Assembly: GCF_009674585.1 (NCBI RefSeq)
Contig: NZ_WKJP01000001.1
Location: 1,736,001 to 1,800,000 of the forward strand
Direction: 5' to 3'
DNA: 64,000 nucleotides
From: Haloferax marinisediminis
GTDB taxonomy: Archaea > Halobacteriota > Halobacteria > Halobacteriales > Haloferacaceae
This document shows, piece after piece, positions 8,251-16,460 of this stretch. The notes below the pieces were generated by a model that saw only the letters and a list, made by a program, of their open reading frames with translations, did not search any database and was not told where the DNA came from. A program made the translations under genes and the position numbers. Position 1 is the first letter of the stretch. Each line of letters opens with the position of its first letter.

Positions 8251-8534
8251 TTCCTTCTGTGTACTACTACCCACGTAGCCGTGCGTCTCTTCTGACCCGG
8301 GAGCGACTCCACTCGTCTTGGCGAGCCGCCGCTTCGACCAACCACGACCCGTGCCGAACAACCGACGCAAGAGCCATCCAGTTGTGGACATATCCAGTTC
8401 TCGAAACAGACATTCTGAGAAATTAGTAAAGCGAATAACACAAATTCAGAACTCATATTCTGGTGTTTGGGGCCGTACGAACTCAGAATCTCGGGCTGAT
8501 GCCGATATGTTTATTTGAATTAGACAATAACATA

Positions 8535-8562
8535 CAGGTCGAATTTACCGATGTACGACCTG
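8535..8562. promoter_or_regulatory. Inverted repeat over the PadR start codon
   Basis: CAGGTCG (8535-8541) and CGACCTG (8556-8562) are perfect inverted arms, 14 bp apart, spanning the start codon of the PadR gene. A GTTTATTT TATA-like element lies near 8510. Dimeric PadR proteins often bind such repeats in their own promoters, so this may be an autoregulatory operator. Confidence 0.4.
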
Positions 8563-8838
8563 ACAGGATTCCAGCGAGACCTTCTGTACGTCATCGCAGG
8601 GCTGGACGAACCACACGGACTCGCAATCAAAGAAGAACTCGAAGCGTATTACGAAAAAGAGATTCACCACGGTCGTCTCTACCCGAACCTCGACACGCTC
8701 GTCGAGAAAGGTCTCGTCGACAAGGGCCAGCGAGACCGACGAACCAACTACTACTCGTTGACGCGCCGCGGCCGCCGCGAAATCAAGGCACGCGACGAGT
8801 GGGAAGCAGAGTACATCACCGAAGATTTCGACGCCTGA
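8551..8838 (+). CDS. PadR family transcriptional regulator
   Basis: 95 aa, one winged-helix domain without the usual C-terminal dimerisation helix extension. PadR signatures are LTGFQRDLLYVIAGLD, GLAIKEELE, the HHGRLYPNLDTLVEKGLV recognition region, and NYYSLTRRGRREI. It should bind DNA as a dimer and repress its own or a neighbouring promoter; the ligand is unknown. A TATA-like element lies about 40 bp upstream and a 7+7 bp inverted repeat spans the start codon. It converges with the AI-2E-type gene, leaving 6 bp between stops. Confidence 0.92.
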   Translation: MYDLTGFQRDLLYVIAGLDEPHGLAIKEELEAYYEKEIHHGRLYPNLDTLVEKGLVDKGQRDRRTNYYSLTRRGRREIKARDEWEAEYITEDFDA

Positions 8839-8844
8839 GAACGG

Positions 8845-10146
8845 TCATCCGTCGGGGCTAACGTCCGGCGGAGACCGGGAGTCCCGACTCGGACGCTCGC
8901 CGTCTCGCTCCGGGAACGGTGGGACGTCGAACTCGTCTTCTTGCCCTTCTTGTCGCCCCTCCGGGCGGTCTGCATCACCCTGTGTGTCGACACCGTTTCC
9001 GTCTTGTTTGGCCGCTGGTCCATCGACGAGATACGCCGGGTCGACTGTGTACGGTCGTATCGGCTTGCCAGCCAGTAGCTCTGGAAGCACGAGTCGCGCG
9101 AAGTTCACGAGGAGCACGAGAATCATCGGCATGAGGAAGATGCCGTACCACCCGAACATCAGCGGGCCGAAGGTGTACGCAATCATCACGGCACCGACGT
9201 GGAGACTCCGACCGGAGACGTACGGTCTGAGGACGAGGTCGGGAATCGTATCCACGATGACGAACGAGACTGCTGCGAAGAGGAGGACGAACCACAGTGC
9301 CGGTGGGTTCGTGAGGAAGACCTGCCCACCCATGTATATCGCGACGGGAACGTAGACGAGTTTCATCCCGACCACCGGGATGAGACTCGCGGCACCGGCG
9401 AGGAGGCCGACCAGTGCCGGTGCAGGAATTGCCACACCTGCCGGCGCGAAGACGTTCAACATCGAGTACGCGATGACACCGATGGTACCGGTGAGAACCG
9501 CGTTGAGGATGTTGCCGAAGAAGATGTTGTTGAAATCACGATCGACGGCACGGAAGTACGATTCGAGGATGCCCTGGTCGTCAGCGAACATCGACCGGAC
9601 CCAGCGACTCAGCTTGTAGTCGTCACGAAGCAGGTAGAAGGCGAACGCAATCATGATGAACAGGTGGATTGCGCCGATACCGAGGAAGGTGAACGTACTG
9701 GCGGCGACGCTGAGCGAGTCCGACACAGACGAGACGGCACTCGGTGTGAGCAGTGTCGCGAAGTCGTACTCCAAGAGCGCCTGTGGAGTCGCGACGTCTC
9801 TGACAAACTCCGGGTCGATTCCGTACGCGCGGAGGTCAATCGGCGCCTCGTCAGCAGACACCCGATTGGCGTAACTCACGAATTCTCGGAGAGCAATCGT
9901 CGCAGCGTAGGCCATGAGGCCGAGCGCCGGCAGTGCAAGGGCGAACAGGGCGACAGTCGCAGCGAGACTCGGTGGGCGAACCCGTCGCCGGATGCGACGG
10001 TATATTGGCCGTGTCGCGTAGTAGATGAAGAGGCCAAAGACGAACGTCCCGATGAACGAGTAGATGACGTAGACGAACGCGCCGGCGAGAGCGGCTGCGA
10101 CGGCCCACCACATTGCACGAGAGCGCTGAATGTCACGGAGAGCCAT
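8845..10146 (-). CDS. AI-2E family transporter (DUF20)
   Basis: 433 aa. About eight membrane segments in the DUF20 pattern: an N-terminal pair, a soluble helical segment (about 90-140), then a core bundle ending near residue 370. The C-terminal about 70 residues are acidic and hydrophilic. Members are homo-oligomeric permeases; some act in autoinducer-2 export and others in ion/proton antiport, so the substrate is open. Start is ATG at 10146 with hydrophobic residues beginning at residue 13. Monocistronic by spacing. Confidence 0.88.
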   Translation of the reverse strand: MALRDIQRSRAMWWAVAAALAGAFVYVIYSFIGTFVFGLFIYYATRPIYRRIRRRVRPPSLAATVALFALALPALGLMAYAATIALREFVSYANRVSADEAPIDLRAYGIDPEFVRDVATPQALLEYDFATLLTPSAVSSVSDSLSVAASTFTFLGIGAIHLFIMIAFAFYLLRDDYKLSRWVRSMFADDQGILESYFRAVDRDFNNIFFGNILNAVLTGTIGVIAYSMLNVFAPAGVAIPAPALVGLLAGAASLIPVVGMKLVYVPVAIYMGGQVFLTNPPALWFVLLFAAVSFVIVDTIPDLVLRPYVSGRSLHVGAVMIAYTFGPLMFGWYGIFLMPMILVLLVNFARLVLPELLAGKPIRPYTVDPAYLVDGPAAKQDGNGVDTQGDADRPEGRQEGQEDEFDVPPFPERDGERPSRDSRSPPDVSPDG

Positions 10147-10298
10147 ACATAAAGACAGACAGTCAGGAGCAAAAGCCTATCGCGGGTTCGACAGGTTTGG
10201 ACACCAGTCCGTCACGACTTCGCGTCGTATCCGAACACGGAGATATCGAAATCGACAGACCTCGGCGCACTGCCGCTGATATTGCACCATTAATAACG

Positions 10299-10309
10299 AA
10301 TATCTTAAC
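10299..10309 (+). promoter_or_regulatory. TATA region of the aminotransferase gene
   Basis: AATATCTTAAC is centred about 30 bp before the ATG at 10334, in an A/T-rich stretch between divergent genes. Fits a leaderless or nearly leaderless mRNA. Confidence 0.45.
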
Positions 10310-10333
10310 ACATGGGTCTCCGTAGCGAGGCGC

Positions 10334-11686
10334 ATGGACCGAGAGACGGTGGTTCCCCACGTCGATTCGATGCCCGGCGAACGGGCCAAAGAGTGGGTCT
10401 CGTACCACCAGGAACACGCCGCACCGAGTACGTACGTCTACGATTTCGTCTGGGACATCACCAGCGAGGCCGAAGGACCGTTCTGTACTGACGTGGATGG
10501 CAACGTCCTCCTCGACTTCACCAGTCACGTCGCTGCCGCCCCCCTCGGTTACAACAACCCGAAGATTCTCGACCGGATGGCCGAGTTCGACCTCGTCGAC
10601 CCGACCAAAATCGCCGGACAGGACTTCTACGTCAGCGACGGGTCGGCACCCGGCGAAGAGCAGTTCCCCGGTCCCGCCGCGCTCATGGACAAACTGACGG
10701 ACCTCACGAGTCACTACGGGATGGATACGGTGTTCCTCTCGAACTCGGGTGCTGAGGCCGTCGAGAACGCCATCAAAATCTGCTACGACAACTCCGATGG
10801 CGGGAAGTACGGTATCACCTTCGAGGGTGCCTTCCACGGCCGGACACTCGGCGCGCTCTCGCTCAACCGCTCGAAGTCCGTCTATCGCCACAACTTCCCC
10901 GAACTCTCGGGCATCGTCGACGTCCCCTTCTGTGACGACCGGTCGTGTTCCCCCGAGACGTGTTCGTGTGGATTCTTCCCCGACCCCGAATCTGCTGCGT
11001 CGAAACTCCGGCAGAAACTCCACCCCAAGAAGGGCCACATCGACGCCTCCGACGTCGCCTACGTCATCGTCGAACCGATACAGGGCGAAGGTGGCTACCG
11101 CTTCCCCTCCGACGCCTTCTCCGAGGAACTCGCGGCCGTCGTCGACGACTACGACCTGACGCTCATCGCCGACGAGATTCAATCCGGCGTGGGCCGAACC
11201 GGCGAGATGTGGGGTGCAGACCACTACCCGATGGAACCTGACGTTATCACTGGTGCGAAGGGTCTCCGCGTCGGTGCGACCATCTCGAAGAAGGATATCT
11301 TCCCCGAAGAGAAGAGTCGCCTCTCGTCGACGTGGGGTGCCGGCGACATTCTGGCGTCGATGCAGGGTGTGTTCACCCTCGAAGCCATCGAGGACTACGA
11401 CCTGCTGGACAACGCCGTCGCCCGTGGCCGGCAGTTCACAGAGACGATGCGCGACGACGCCCCCGACACCGTCGTGGACGTGCGCGGGAAGGGTCTCCTC
11501 CTCGCCGTCGAGTTCGACACCAACGAACGCCGGAACGCCGTGCAGGAAGCAGCGCTCAAACGCGGCCTCCTCACGCTCTCGTGTGGCTACAAAGTCCTCC
11601 GTATCCTCCCACCGCTCGACGTGACCGAGCGAGAAATCGACATCGGCGCGAACATGCTCCTCGACGCCATCGAGGACGTGTCGTAA
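10334..11686 (+). CDS. gabT: Class III PLP aminotransferase (GabT-like)
   Basis: 450 aa. Fold-type I aminotransferase that moves the amino group of an omega-amino acid (GABA, ornithine or similar) to 2-oxoglutarate. The PLP lysine is K309 in DVITGAKGLRVGA; the substrate and cofactor motifs NSGAEAVENAIK, FHGRT and EPIQGEGG are intact. Residues 200-212 carry a Cys-rich insertion (C200, C205, C210, C212) not needed for catalysis in typical GabT. The exact substrate cannot be fixed from sequence. Confidence 0.9.
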   Translation: MDRETVVPHVDSMPGERAKEWVSYHQEHAAPSTYVYDFVWDITSEAEGPFCTDVDGNVLLDFTSHVAAAPLGYNNPKILDRMAEFDLVDPTKIAGQDFYVSDGSAPGEEQFPGPAALMDKLTDLTSHYGMDTVFLSNSGAEAVENAIKICYDNSDGGKYGITFEGAFHGRTLGALSLNRSKSVYRHNFPELSGIVDVPFCDDRSCSPETCSCGFFPDPESAASKLRQKLHPKKGHIDASDVAYVIVEPIQGEGGYRFPSDAFSEELAAVVDDYDLTLIADEIQSGVGRTGEMWGADHYPMEPDVITGAKGLRVGATISKKDIFPEEKSRLSSTWGAGDILASMQGVFTLEAIEDYDLLDNAVARGRQFTETMRDDAPDTVVDVRGKGLLLAVEFDTNERRNAVQEAALKRGLLTLSCGYKVLRILPPLDVTEREIDIGANMLLDAIEDVS

Positions 11687-11700
11687 GCCGACAGCCTAGT

Positions 11701-11802
11701 TCAGTTCTCTCCGCTGTTTTCGACCCGTTCGATTGGGTCCATCACGTCGCCGAGGAGTATCATCATCCCCGCGCCGACGAGGTAGTAGACGGAGGCTTCG
11801 AC
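11701..11802 (-). other. Coding-like 33-codon stretch behind fen1, no normal start
   Basis: Reading towards lower coordinates, 33 sense codons with typical haloarchaeal codon use encode one membrane helix (ASVYYLVGAGMMILLGDVMD) followed by a polar tail, then TGA. The frame is closed upstream by a stop inside the fen1 end, and no ATG, GTG or TTG precedes the helix. The first ATG (11766) would split it. It could be a small membrane protein with an odd start, or a decayed one. It lies between the convergent gabT and fen1 genes. Confidence 0.35.
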
Positions 11803-11812
11803 CCGCTCTCGC

Positions 11813-12793
11813 CTACGTCCAGCGGTCCAGTCCCGTCTGCGTCACGGATTCTTCGATACGCTCGAAACCTCGTTTGACCTCATCGGCGTCGACTTCCCAC
11901 GTCTCGGTGACGTACTCCCGAGCGGCGGCCACGTCGGGGTCGATGTCCGTGTCGTAGTCGTAGTCGTCGGTGACAGGCGGGGTGAAGAAGAACTCTCGGA
12001 CTCTGTCGGCGTTCGGAATCGTCTCGCCGCGTGCTTCGAGGACGGCCCAGAGGTCGCCGTGTTTCTTGACTTCTTTTACTGCTGTTTTCGGGCCGACGCC
12101 CGTGATACCCTCGTTGAAGTCGGTGCCGCAGAGCATGGCGATGTCCACGAGTTGCTCGTAGGTGATGTCGTGTTTCTCCAGCGTTCCCTCGAGGTCCATC
12201 AGTTCGGGGTTGCCTTTGCTCGTGAGTTGCCGAAGCGTGTACGGCGCGCCGAACAACAGGGTGTCGTAGTCTTCGCTGCCGACGTAGTCGGCGTCGCCCT
12301 TGCGGGCCATGTAGGATGCTTGCGCCTCGCCCTCGGCGGGTGCTTCGACCACCGGCACGTCGAGGAGACGGAGGAGTTCTCGACTCGTCTCCTGAATCGT
12401 GTCCGTGAGGCGCTGCGTGCGGGCTTCCATCCGAGCGGCCTCGACGGCGTCACCGGCTTCACGCGCTTCTTCGAGGCGTTCTTCGGCCTTCTCGCGCTGT
12501 TCGCGCCGCTTGGCCACCTCGTCGTCTTTCATGTCGGTGACGCCGCCGTCGAAGACGAACACGGGTGTCAGGTCGTGTTCGAAGAACTTGGGAAGCCCCT
12601 GGACGATTCCGATGAGGTTGGCGACTTCCTCGCCCTCGGTCGTCGTGTACTTCTCCGAACTCGTCCACTTGACCGTCGTCGTGAGATAGCGGTACAGCCA
12701 GTTGTGCGCGTCCACGGCGACGACGCTCCCGCTCACCTCGTCGAACGAGACGTCAGCGAGTGCCGCGAGCGTCCGCAAGTCTGCGTTTCCCAT
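11813..12793 (-). CDS. fen1: Flap endonuclease 1
   Basis: 326 aa, the usual archaeal size. It cuts 5' flaps during Okazaki-fragment maturation and long-patch repair. Metal ligands are visible as D28, D82 (VFDGG), E150/E154 (EAPAEGEAQ) and D175/D177 (SEDYDT). The helix-3-turn region GVGPKTA follows. The last eight residues QTGLDRWT match a PIP box, so it should dock on the PCNA clamp. Start MGNADLRTL is canonical because the N-terminal Gly must be near residue 2. Confidence 0.96.
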   Translation of the reverse strand: MGNADLRTLAALADVSFDEVSGSVVAVDAHNWLYRYLTTTVKWTSSEKYTTTEGEEVANLIGIVQGLPKFFEHDLTPVFVFDGGVTDMKDDEVAKRREQREKAEERLEEAREAGDAVEAARMEARTQRLTDTIQETSRELLRLLDVPVVEAPAEGEAQASYMARKGDADYVGSEDYDTLLFGAPYTLRQLTSKGNPELMDLEGTLEKHDITYEQLVDIAMLCGTDFNEGITGVGPKTAVKEVKKHGDLWAVLEARGETIPNADRVREFFFTPPVTDDYDYDTDIDPDVAAAREYVTETWEVDADEVKRGFERIEESVTQTGLDRWT

Positions 12794-12847
12794 TTGCCGG
12801 CAGTTCGGGGGGCGAGGGTTTCAATGGTACGAGTGTCACTCGAACTC

Positions 12848-13456
12848 TCATCCACGCTCGACCGTGGGCGGGTCTGCGCCCTCACGGGCCGCGAGGAACG
12901 CCTGCTCTCTTTCACCGAGGTCGCGGGCACGATAGCGGTCGAGTCCCGACTGGTACGTCTCGCGTGAGACCGATGCTGGCGCTGCCGCCGGGCGTTCCAA
13001 GACGAGTTCGGCCATCCCCGTCTCCCGACCAGTGAACCCGAAGCCCGCTTTGTGGCACGCCTCGTACGCGAAGGGATTGTTCGTGGCGATTCGGACCGTC
13101 TCGTACCCCCGCGATGCGGCGGCCTCGGCGGTTCGTCGCAGGAGTTCCGGGCCGAGTCCCTCCCCTCGTCTGTCTCGTCTGACGGTGACGTATCTGAACC
13201 ACAGCGTCGTCGGGTCGGTCCGGTCTTCGTTGAACGCGACTGCCGCGACCACGTCCTCCGCCAGCGGGGGCAGTGAGTCGGGGCCACCCGTCGGTGGCGG
13301 TCGTTCGTCGTCCAACGGCGGGAGCGGTGTCTCGGTGTCGCGGAGGACCGTTTTCCCCGTCTGCGCCGTGACGAACTTCCCCGCGTAGGAAAACCGTCGA
13401 TAGTCGAGTCGGAGTCGCGGCCCCTCCTCCGGCCACCCGAGAAGGGCGAAGTCCAT
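12848..13456 (-). CDS. GNAT family N-acetyltransferase
   Basis: 202 aa. The acetyl-CoA signature RRDRRGEGLGPELL and the following EAAASRGYETVRIATNNPFAYEACHKAGF pattern are standard GNAT. The N-terminal about 90 residues are atypical and Pro-rich, and the last 40 residues form a charged tail. Substrate unknown. An in-frame ATG at 13507 would add 17 residues with poor codon bias, so 13456 is chosen. Divergent from the methyltransferase gene with 58 bp between them. Confidence 0.8.
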   Translation of the reverse strand: MDFALLGWPEEGPRLRLDYRRFSYAGKFVTAQTGKTVLRDTETPLPPLDDERPPPTGGPDSLPPLAEDVVAAVAFNEDRTDPTTLWFRYVTVRRDRRGEGLGPELLRRTAEAAASRGYETVRIATNNPFAYEACHKAGFGFTGRETGMAELVLERPAAAPASVSRETYQSGLDRYRARDLGEREQAFLAAREGADPPTVERG

Positions 13457-13514
13457 AGCTACCCAAGCGCCTCTCCGCGCAAGAACCTTCCCCGGTGGGC
13501 GCGTCAAAACGACT

Positions 13515-14096
13515 ATGCACGGCGTTGGCGACGTTCGATTCTTCGACCGAATCGCCCCACTCTACGACCTCGTAATGCCTCCTGCTGAAGCAGAGACGCT
13601 CAACGCCGCGCTCGCCCGCGCGGACCACCCCGTCGAGCGCGTCGTCGATATCGGCGGGGGGTCTGGTCGGGCGACGCTCGCGCTCGACGCGCCAGAAAAA
13701 GTCGTCCTCGATGTCTCAGCTGGGATGCTCCGTCGCGCACAGAACCGCGGCCTCGACTGCATCCGCGGAGACGCTCGTTCCCTCCCCTTCGCCGACGAGT
13801 CGGTCGATGCCGTGACCGTCGTCGACGCGTTCCATCACATGCCGAATCAGCGGACCGTCGCCGAGGAAGTGTATCGAATTCTCGAACCGGGTGGTGTGTT
13901 CGCTATCAGTGAGTTCGACCCCGAGACGCCGCTCGGTCGTGGACTCGTCGCCGCCGAGCGAGTCGTCAGATTCGGGTCGTCGTTCGCGTCACCGCGCGAA
14001 CTCACGCGCTTCCTCGAACGAGTCGGGTTCGAGCCGTCGATCGTGGACACGGGGTTCGAGTACACGGTGGCCGCGAAAAAGCGGGAGAGCCATTAG
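13515..14096 (+). CDS. Class I SAM-dependent methyltransferase
   Basis: 193 aa. SAM-binding motif I is VVDIGGGSGRATLAL; motif II DARSLPFADESVDAVTVVDAFHHM and the post-motif RILEPGGVFAISEFD are typical of UbiE-like methyltransferases. The small size leaves little room for a substrate domain. DUF3054 follows 21 bp later on the same strand, so they probably share an mRNA. Substrate unknown. Confidence 0.88.
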   Translation: MHGVGDVRFFDRIAPLYDLVMPPAEAETLNAALARADHPVERVVDIGGGSGRATLALDAPEKVVLDVSAGMLRRAQNRGLDCIRGDARSLPFADESVDAVTVVDAFHHMPNQRTVAEEVYRILEPGGVFAISEFDPETPLGRGLVAAERVVRFGSSFASPRELTRFLERVGFEPSIVDTGFEYTVAAKKRESH

Positions 14097-14117
14097 GGGG
14101 GCCACGAATTCACGGGT

Positions 14118-14534
14118 ATGGCAACTTCGACGTCCTTCCTGGAGGAGCGACTCGATGCCGGGGCGTTGCCGCTCGCCGTGGGCGACATCCTCGTCATCTT
14201 CCTCCTCGTGACCGTCGGCGTGATTCAACACAATGGCGTGTCGTACCTGTCGACCAACCCGGCGGGATGGGTGCTCACCGCGGTTCCGTTCCTCATCGCG
14301 TGGGCCCTCGTCGCGCCCGTATTCGGTGCGTACTCGCCGGGCGCTGCCGAATCGGCGAAGTCGGCCGTCCCGCTCGCGATTCGCTCGTGGCTCGTCGCCG
14401 CGATTCTCGGCGCCGTGATTCGCTGGACTCCCCTGTTCGAAGGCGGTGCAGACCCCGTGTTCATCGCGGTCATGCTCGTCCTCGGGTCGCTCGCGCTGGG
14501 CGTGTGGCGAACCCTGTACTTCCGAATCGTCTGA
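14118..14534 (+). CDS. DUF3054 membrane protein
   Basis: 138 aa with four hydrophobic segments (about 18-38, 52-72, 86-104, 114-134). Matches DUF3054, a four-helix membrane family common in haloarchaea and actinobacteria without known function; the PVFGAYSPGA and SWLVAAILGAVIRW motifs support the call. Converges with the MFS gene, whose stop lies in the loop of a shared terminator hairpin. Confidence 0.85.
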   Translation: MATSTSFLEERLDAGALPLAVGDILVIFLLVTVGVIQHNGVSYLSTNPAGWVLTAVPFLIAWALVAPVFGAYSPGAAESAKSAVPLAIRSWLVAAILGAVIRWTPLFEGGADPVFIAVMLVLGSLALGVWRTLYFRIV

Positions 14535-14549
14535 AAACGAATTCTCCGT

Positions 14550-14580
14550 GTCCGTCCTCCCGTTCAGGCGGGAGACGGAC
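14550..14580. terminator. Shared hairpin between DUF3054 and MFS genes
   Basis: GTCCGTCCTCCCG (14550-14562) pairs with CGGGAGACGGAC (14569-14580) with one bulged base and a 6-nt loop. It sits at the convergent junction and overlaps the last MFS codons; the MFS stop is in the loop. No long T run follows on either side. Confidence 0.55.
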
Positions 14581-15907
14581 GGTTCCGTAACAACGTCACA
14601 CCGAGGAGCGCAGCGACCGCCGCGAACCCGGCGAGGACGAAGAACAGCGTCGTCGAATCCGCGACGTCGAGGATGTAGCCAGCGATTGCACCACCGAGTG
14701 CACCCACGCCGAACACGCCGAGGTAGGTGAAGCCGTACGACAGGCCACGGAGGCCAGCGGGCGTGTATTCGGCGACAGTCGCCTGATAGAATGGCTGGAC
14801 CGAGAAGAGGAAGAAGCCGAGGAGTGCACAGATTGCCAGCAGTGGCACGACACCGAGAGAGGCGACGGGCAAGAACGCGACTGCGACGACTGCGAGCGCA
14901 GTGAACCCGACGACGAGGCCGCGTTCGGTTGGAATCCGGTCGGTGAGTTTTCCGCCGACGTACTGGCCAGCGACGCCGACGGTGAGGAGACCGGCGTACA
15001 CGAACAGTTCAACGTTGAGGGTGGGTGACGAAGCAGCAGACCCCGGAGCGAGCGCAGCGGGGAGGAGCGTCGCAACTGCGACCGGTTCGATGCCGATGAC
15101 GCTGCCGATGAGGTCGGGAAGGAACGTCGTGACGCCCCGGTAGTACAGTCCAGAGAACATCACGATGGCGAAGACGAGAGCGAACCCGCCTGCGAAGAGG
15201 GCTTTCGACTCGGAAACGAACTCACCGAACGACGAGACGCCCGTGGAGGCTTTGCTGTCGCCGGCTCCCCCACTGCCGTCCGCTGCTGCGACGGCGGCCT
15301 GTTCTTCGAAGTTGGCACGCGTCGCGAATACGGCAGCGACGAGTGCTGGAATCGCGAGGACGCCAGCGACGACGTGCCAGTCGAAAAAGAGCAACAAGAG
15401 TGCCGTGAGGAACGGGCCGAACCCGATACCGAGGTTGCCAGCGATTCCGTGGTACGCGAACCCAGTCCCGCGTTCTTCGACCCCCGTACTGATGAGGCTG
15501 AGACCCGCGGGGTGGTAGACACTCGCTGCGGCACCCCAGACGACGAGGGCGAGAGCGACCACGACGAGATTCGGTGCTGCAGCGAGGAGGATGAACGACC
15601 CGGACATCCCGACGAGACAGGCGACGATGAGTCGTTTCGAGCCGATACGGTCGACGAGGATGCCGCCGGGAAGCGCGCCGAGGCCGAACAACGCGAACCC
15701 GAGTCCGACCATCACGCCCAACGACGCGGTCGTGACGGCGAACGTCGAGAGACCGAGGTCGATGGTGGTATACTCACGTAACCAGATAGAGACGAAGATT
15801 GGAATCGACAGTTCGTAGGTGTGGACCATCCCGTGGGCGACCATCACCAGAGCAACGATTGACCGGTCGTTACGATTCACGTGGAGTCGCACGAGTCCAA
15901 CATGCAT
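14564..15907 (-). CDS. MFS transporter
   Basis: 447 aa with about 12 membrane helices. The motif ALPGGILVDRIGSKR between helices 2 and 3 is MFS motif A. A hydrophilic loop of about 35 residues, rich in Ser, Gly and Ala, separates the halves near residue 210. The substrate cannot be read. ATG 15907 is chosen because it gives MHVGLVRLHVNRND before helix 1; the in-frame 16024 start adds about 39 residues that look like leader. A 7-bp inverted repeat sits just upstream of the start. Confidence 0.85.
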   Translation of the reverse strand: MHVGLVRLHVNRNDRSIVALVMVAHGMVHTYELSIPIFVSIWLREYTTIDLGLSTFAVTTASLGVMVGLGFALFGLGALPGGILVDRIGSKRLIVACLVGMSGSFILLAAAPNLVVVALALVVWGAAASVYHPAGLSLISTGVEERGTGFAYHGIAGNLGIGFGPFLTALLLLFFDWHVVAGVLAIPALVAAVFATRANFEEQAAVAAADGSGGAGDSKASTGVSSFGEFVSESKALFAGGFALVFAIVMFSGLYYRGVTTFLPDLIGSVIGIEPVAVATLLPAALAPGSAASSPTLNVELFVYAGLLTVGVAGQYVGGKLTDRIPTERGLVVGFTALAVVAVAFLPVASLGVVPLLAICALLGFFLFSVQPFYQATVAEYTPAGLRGLSYGFTYLGVFGVGALGGAIAGYILDVADSTTLFFVLAGFAAVAALLGVTLLRNRPSPA

Positions 15908-15920
15908 AACCGTGTGGAGT

Positions 15921-15936
15921 CGCGGCAGATGCCGCG
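15921..15936. promoter_or_regulatory. Hairpin in the MFS leader
   Basis: CGCGGCA (15921-15927) and TGCCGCG (15930-15936) form perfect arms with a 2-nt spacer, 14 bp upstream of the MFS start codon and downstream of its A/T-rich promoter. Either a repressor operator or an RNA hairpin near the start. Confidence 0.4.
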
Positions 15937-16139
15937 CACGAGAAGTGTGTACTGAATGTTCAAACGACACAATACAGATTTTTTCATCTTCGTGATTATC
16001 ATTATTTTTTATAATACCGCTCACGTCTGGCGGTTTTAATTCTATAAGTTATGAGAATAGAATACAGAAGTAATGGGGAGAATATCAGTCATCTATGGGA
16101 AAGAACTATACCAGTTACAGTCGTATAATAATACATATT

Positions 16140-16388
16140 ATGACCGGATATTACGACTACATTCTTGGGCTCATCCCGCTCGCACTCATCGGAATCACTG
16201 GCACACTCGTCCTTGCCGGGTTGCAGTTGACCACAGCTGTCCCGATGGCCGCCGGCGTGTCCGCACTCCTCACCGGCCACGCCCTCTTCGTGAACGGCCC
16301 ATCGACGCCCACGCCAGTCCACCGACGAACCGAGCACTCCGGTCCCGTCGACGCCGCACCTGCACCGTCCGTTCTCGACGCCGACTAA
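16140..16388 (+). CDS. Small membrane protein, haloarchaeal
   Basis: 82 aa. Two membrane helices (about 4-26 and 30-52) after the opening MTGYYDYILGLIPLALIG, then a polar tail. Similar short proteins occur in other haloarchaea by my recollection; function unknown. ATG 16140 is preferred over 16095 because the 15 upstream residues come from a very A/T-rich non-coding stretch. Divergent from the MFS gene across a 230-bp A/T-rich region that must hold both promoters. Confidence 0.65.
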   Translation: MTGYYDYILGLIPLALIGITGTLVLAGLQLTTAVPMAAGVSALLTGHALFVNGPSTPTPVHRRTEHSGPVDAAPAPSVLDAD

Positions 16389-16460
16389 TTTCACTCACTG
16401 CGCCGACCGACCGCCGGTTCGGCCCGCAGGGTTTTGACCGCAGGTCACGTGTTTTCGCCC

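Larger units (their letters stand above)
8052..8550. other. 500-bp gap with two strong inverted repeats
   Basis: No convincing gene on either strand. It holds two stable inverted repeats near 8164-8192 and 8220-8250, and a PadR promoter at its right end. Two overlapping minus-strand frames (8137-8391, 8208-8456) are Arg/Ser-rich with poor codon bias. Their layout, an open frame running into terminal hairpins, resembles a decayed right end of an IS200/IS605-type element, but no transposase motif survives. Confidence 0.5.

Noticed and set aside
8208-8456. Arg/Ser-rich minus-strand frame in the 8 kb gap, considered as a TnpB tail
   Set aside because: A partial resemblance to tails of IS1341-type proteins is too weak; no RuvC or zinc-finger residues remain.
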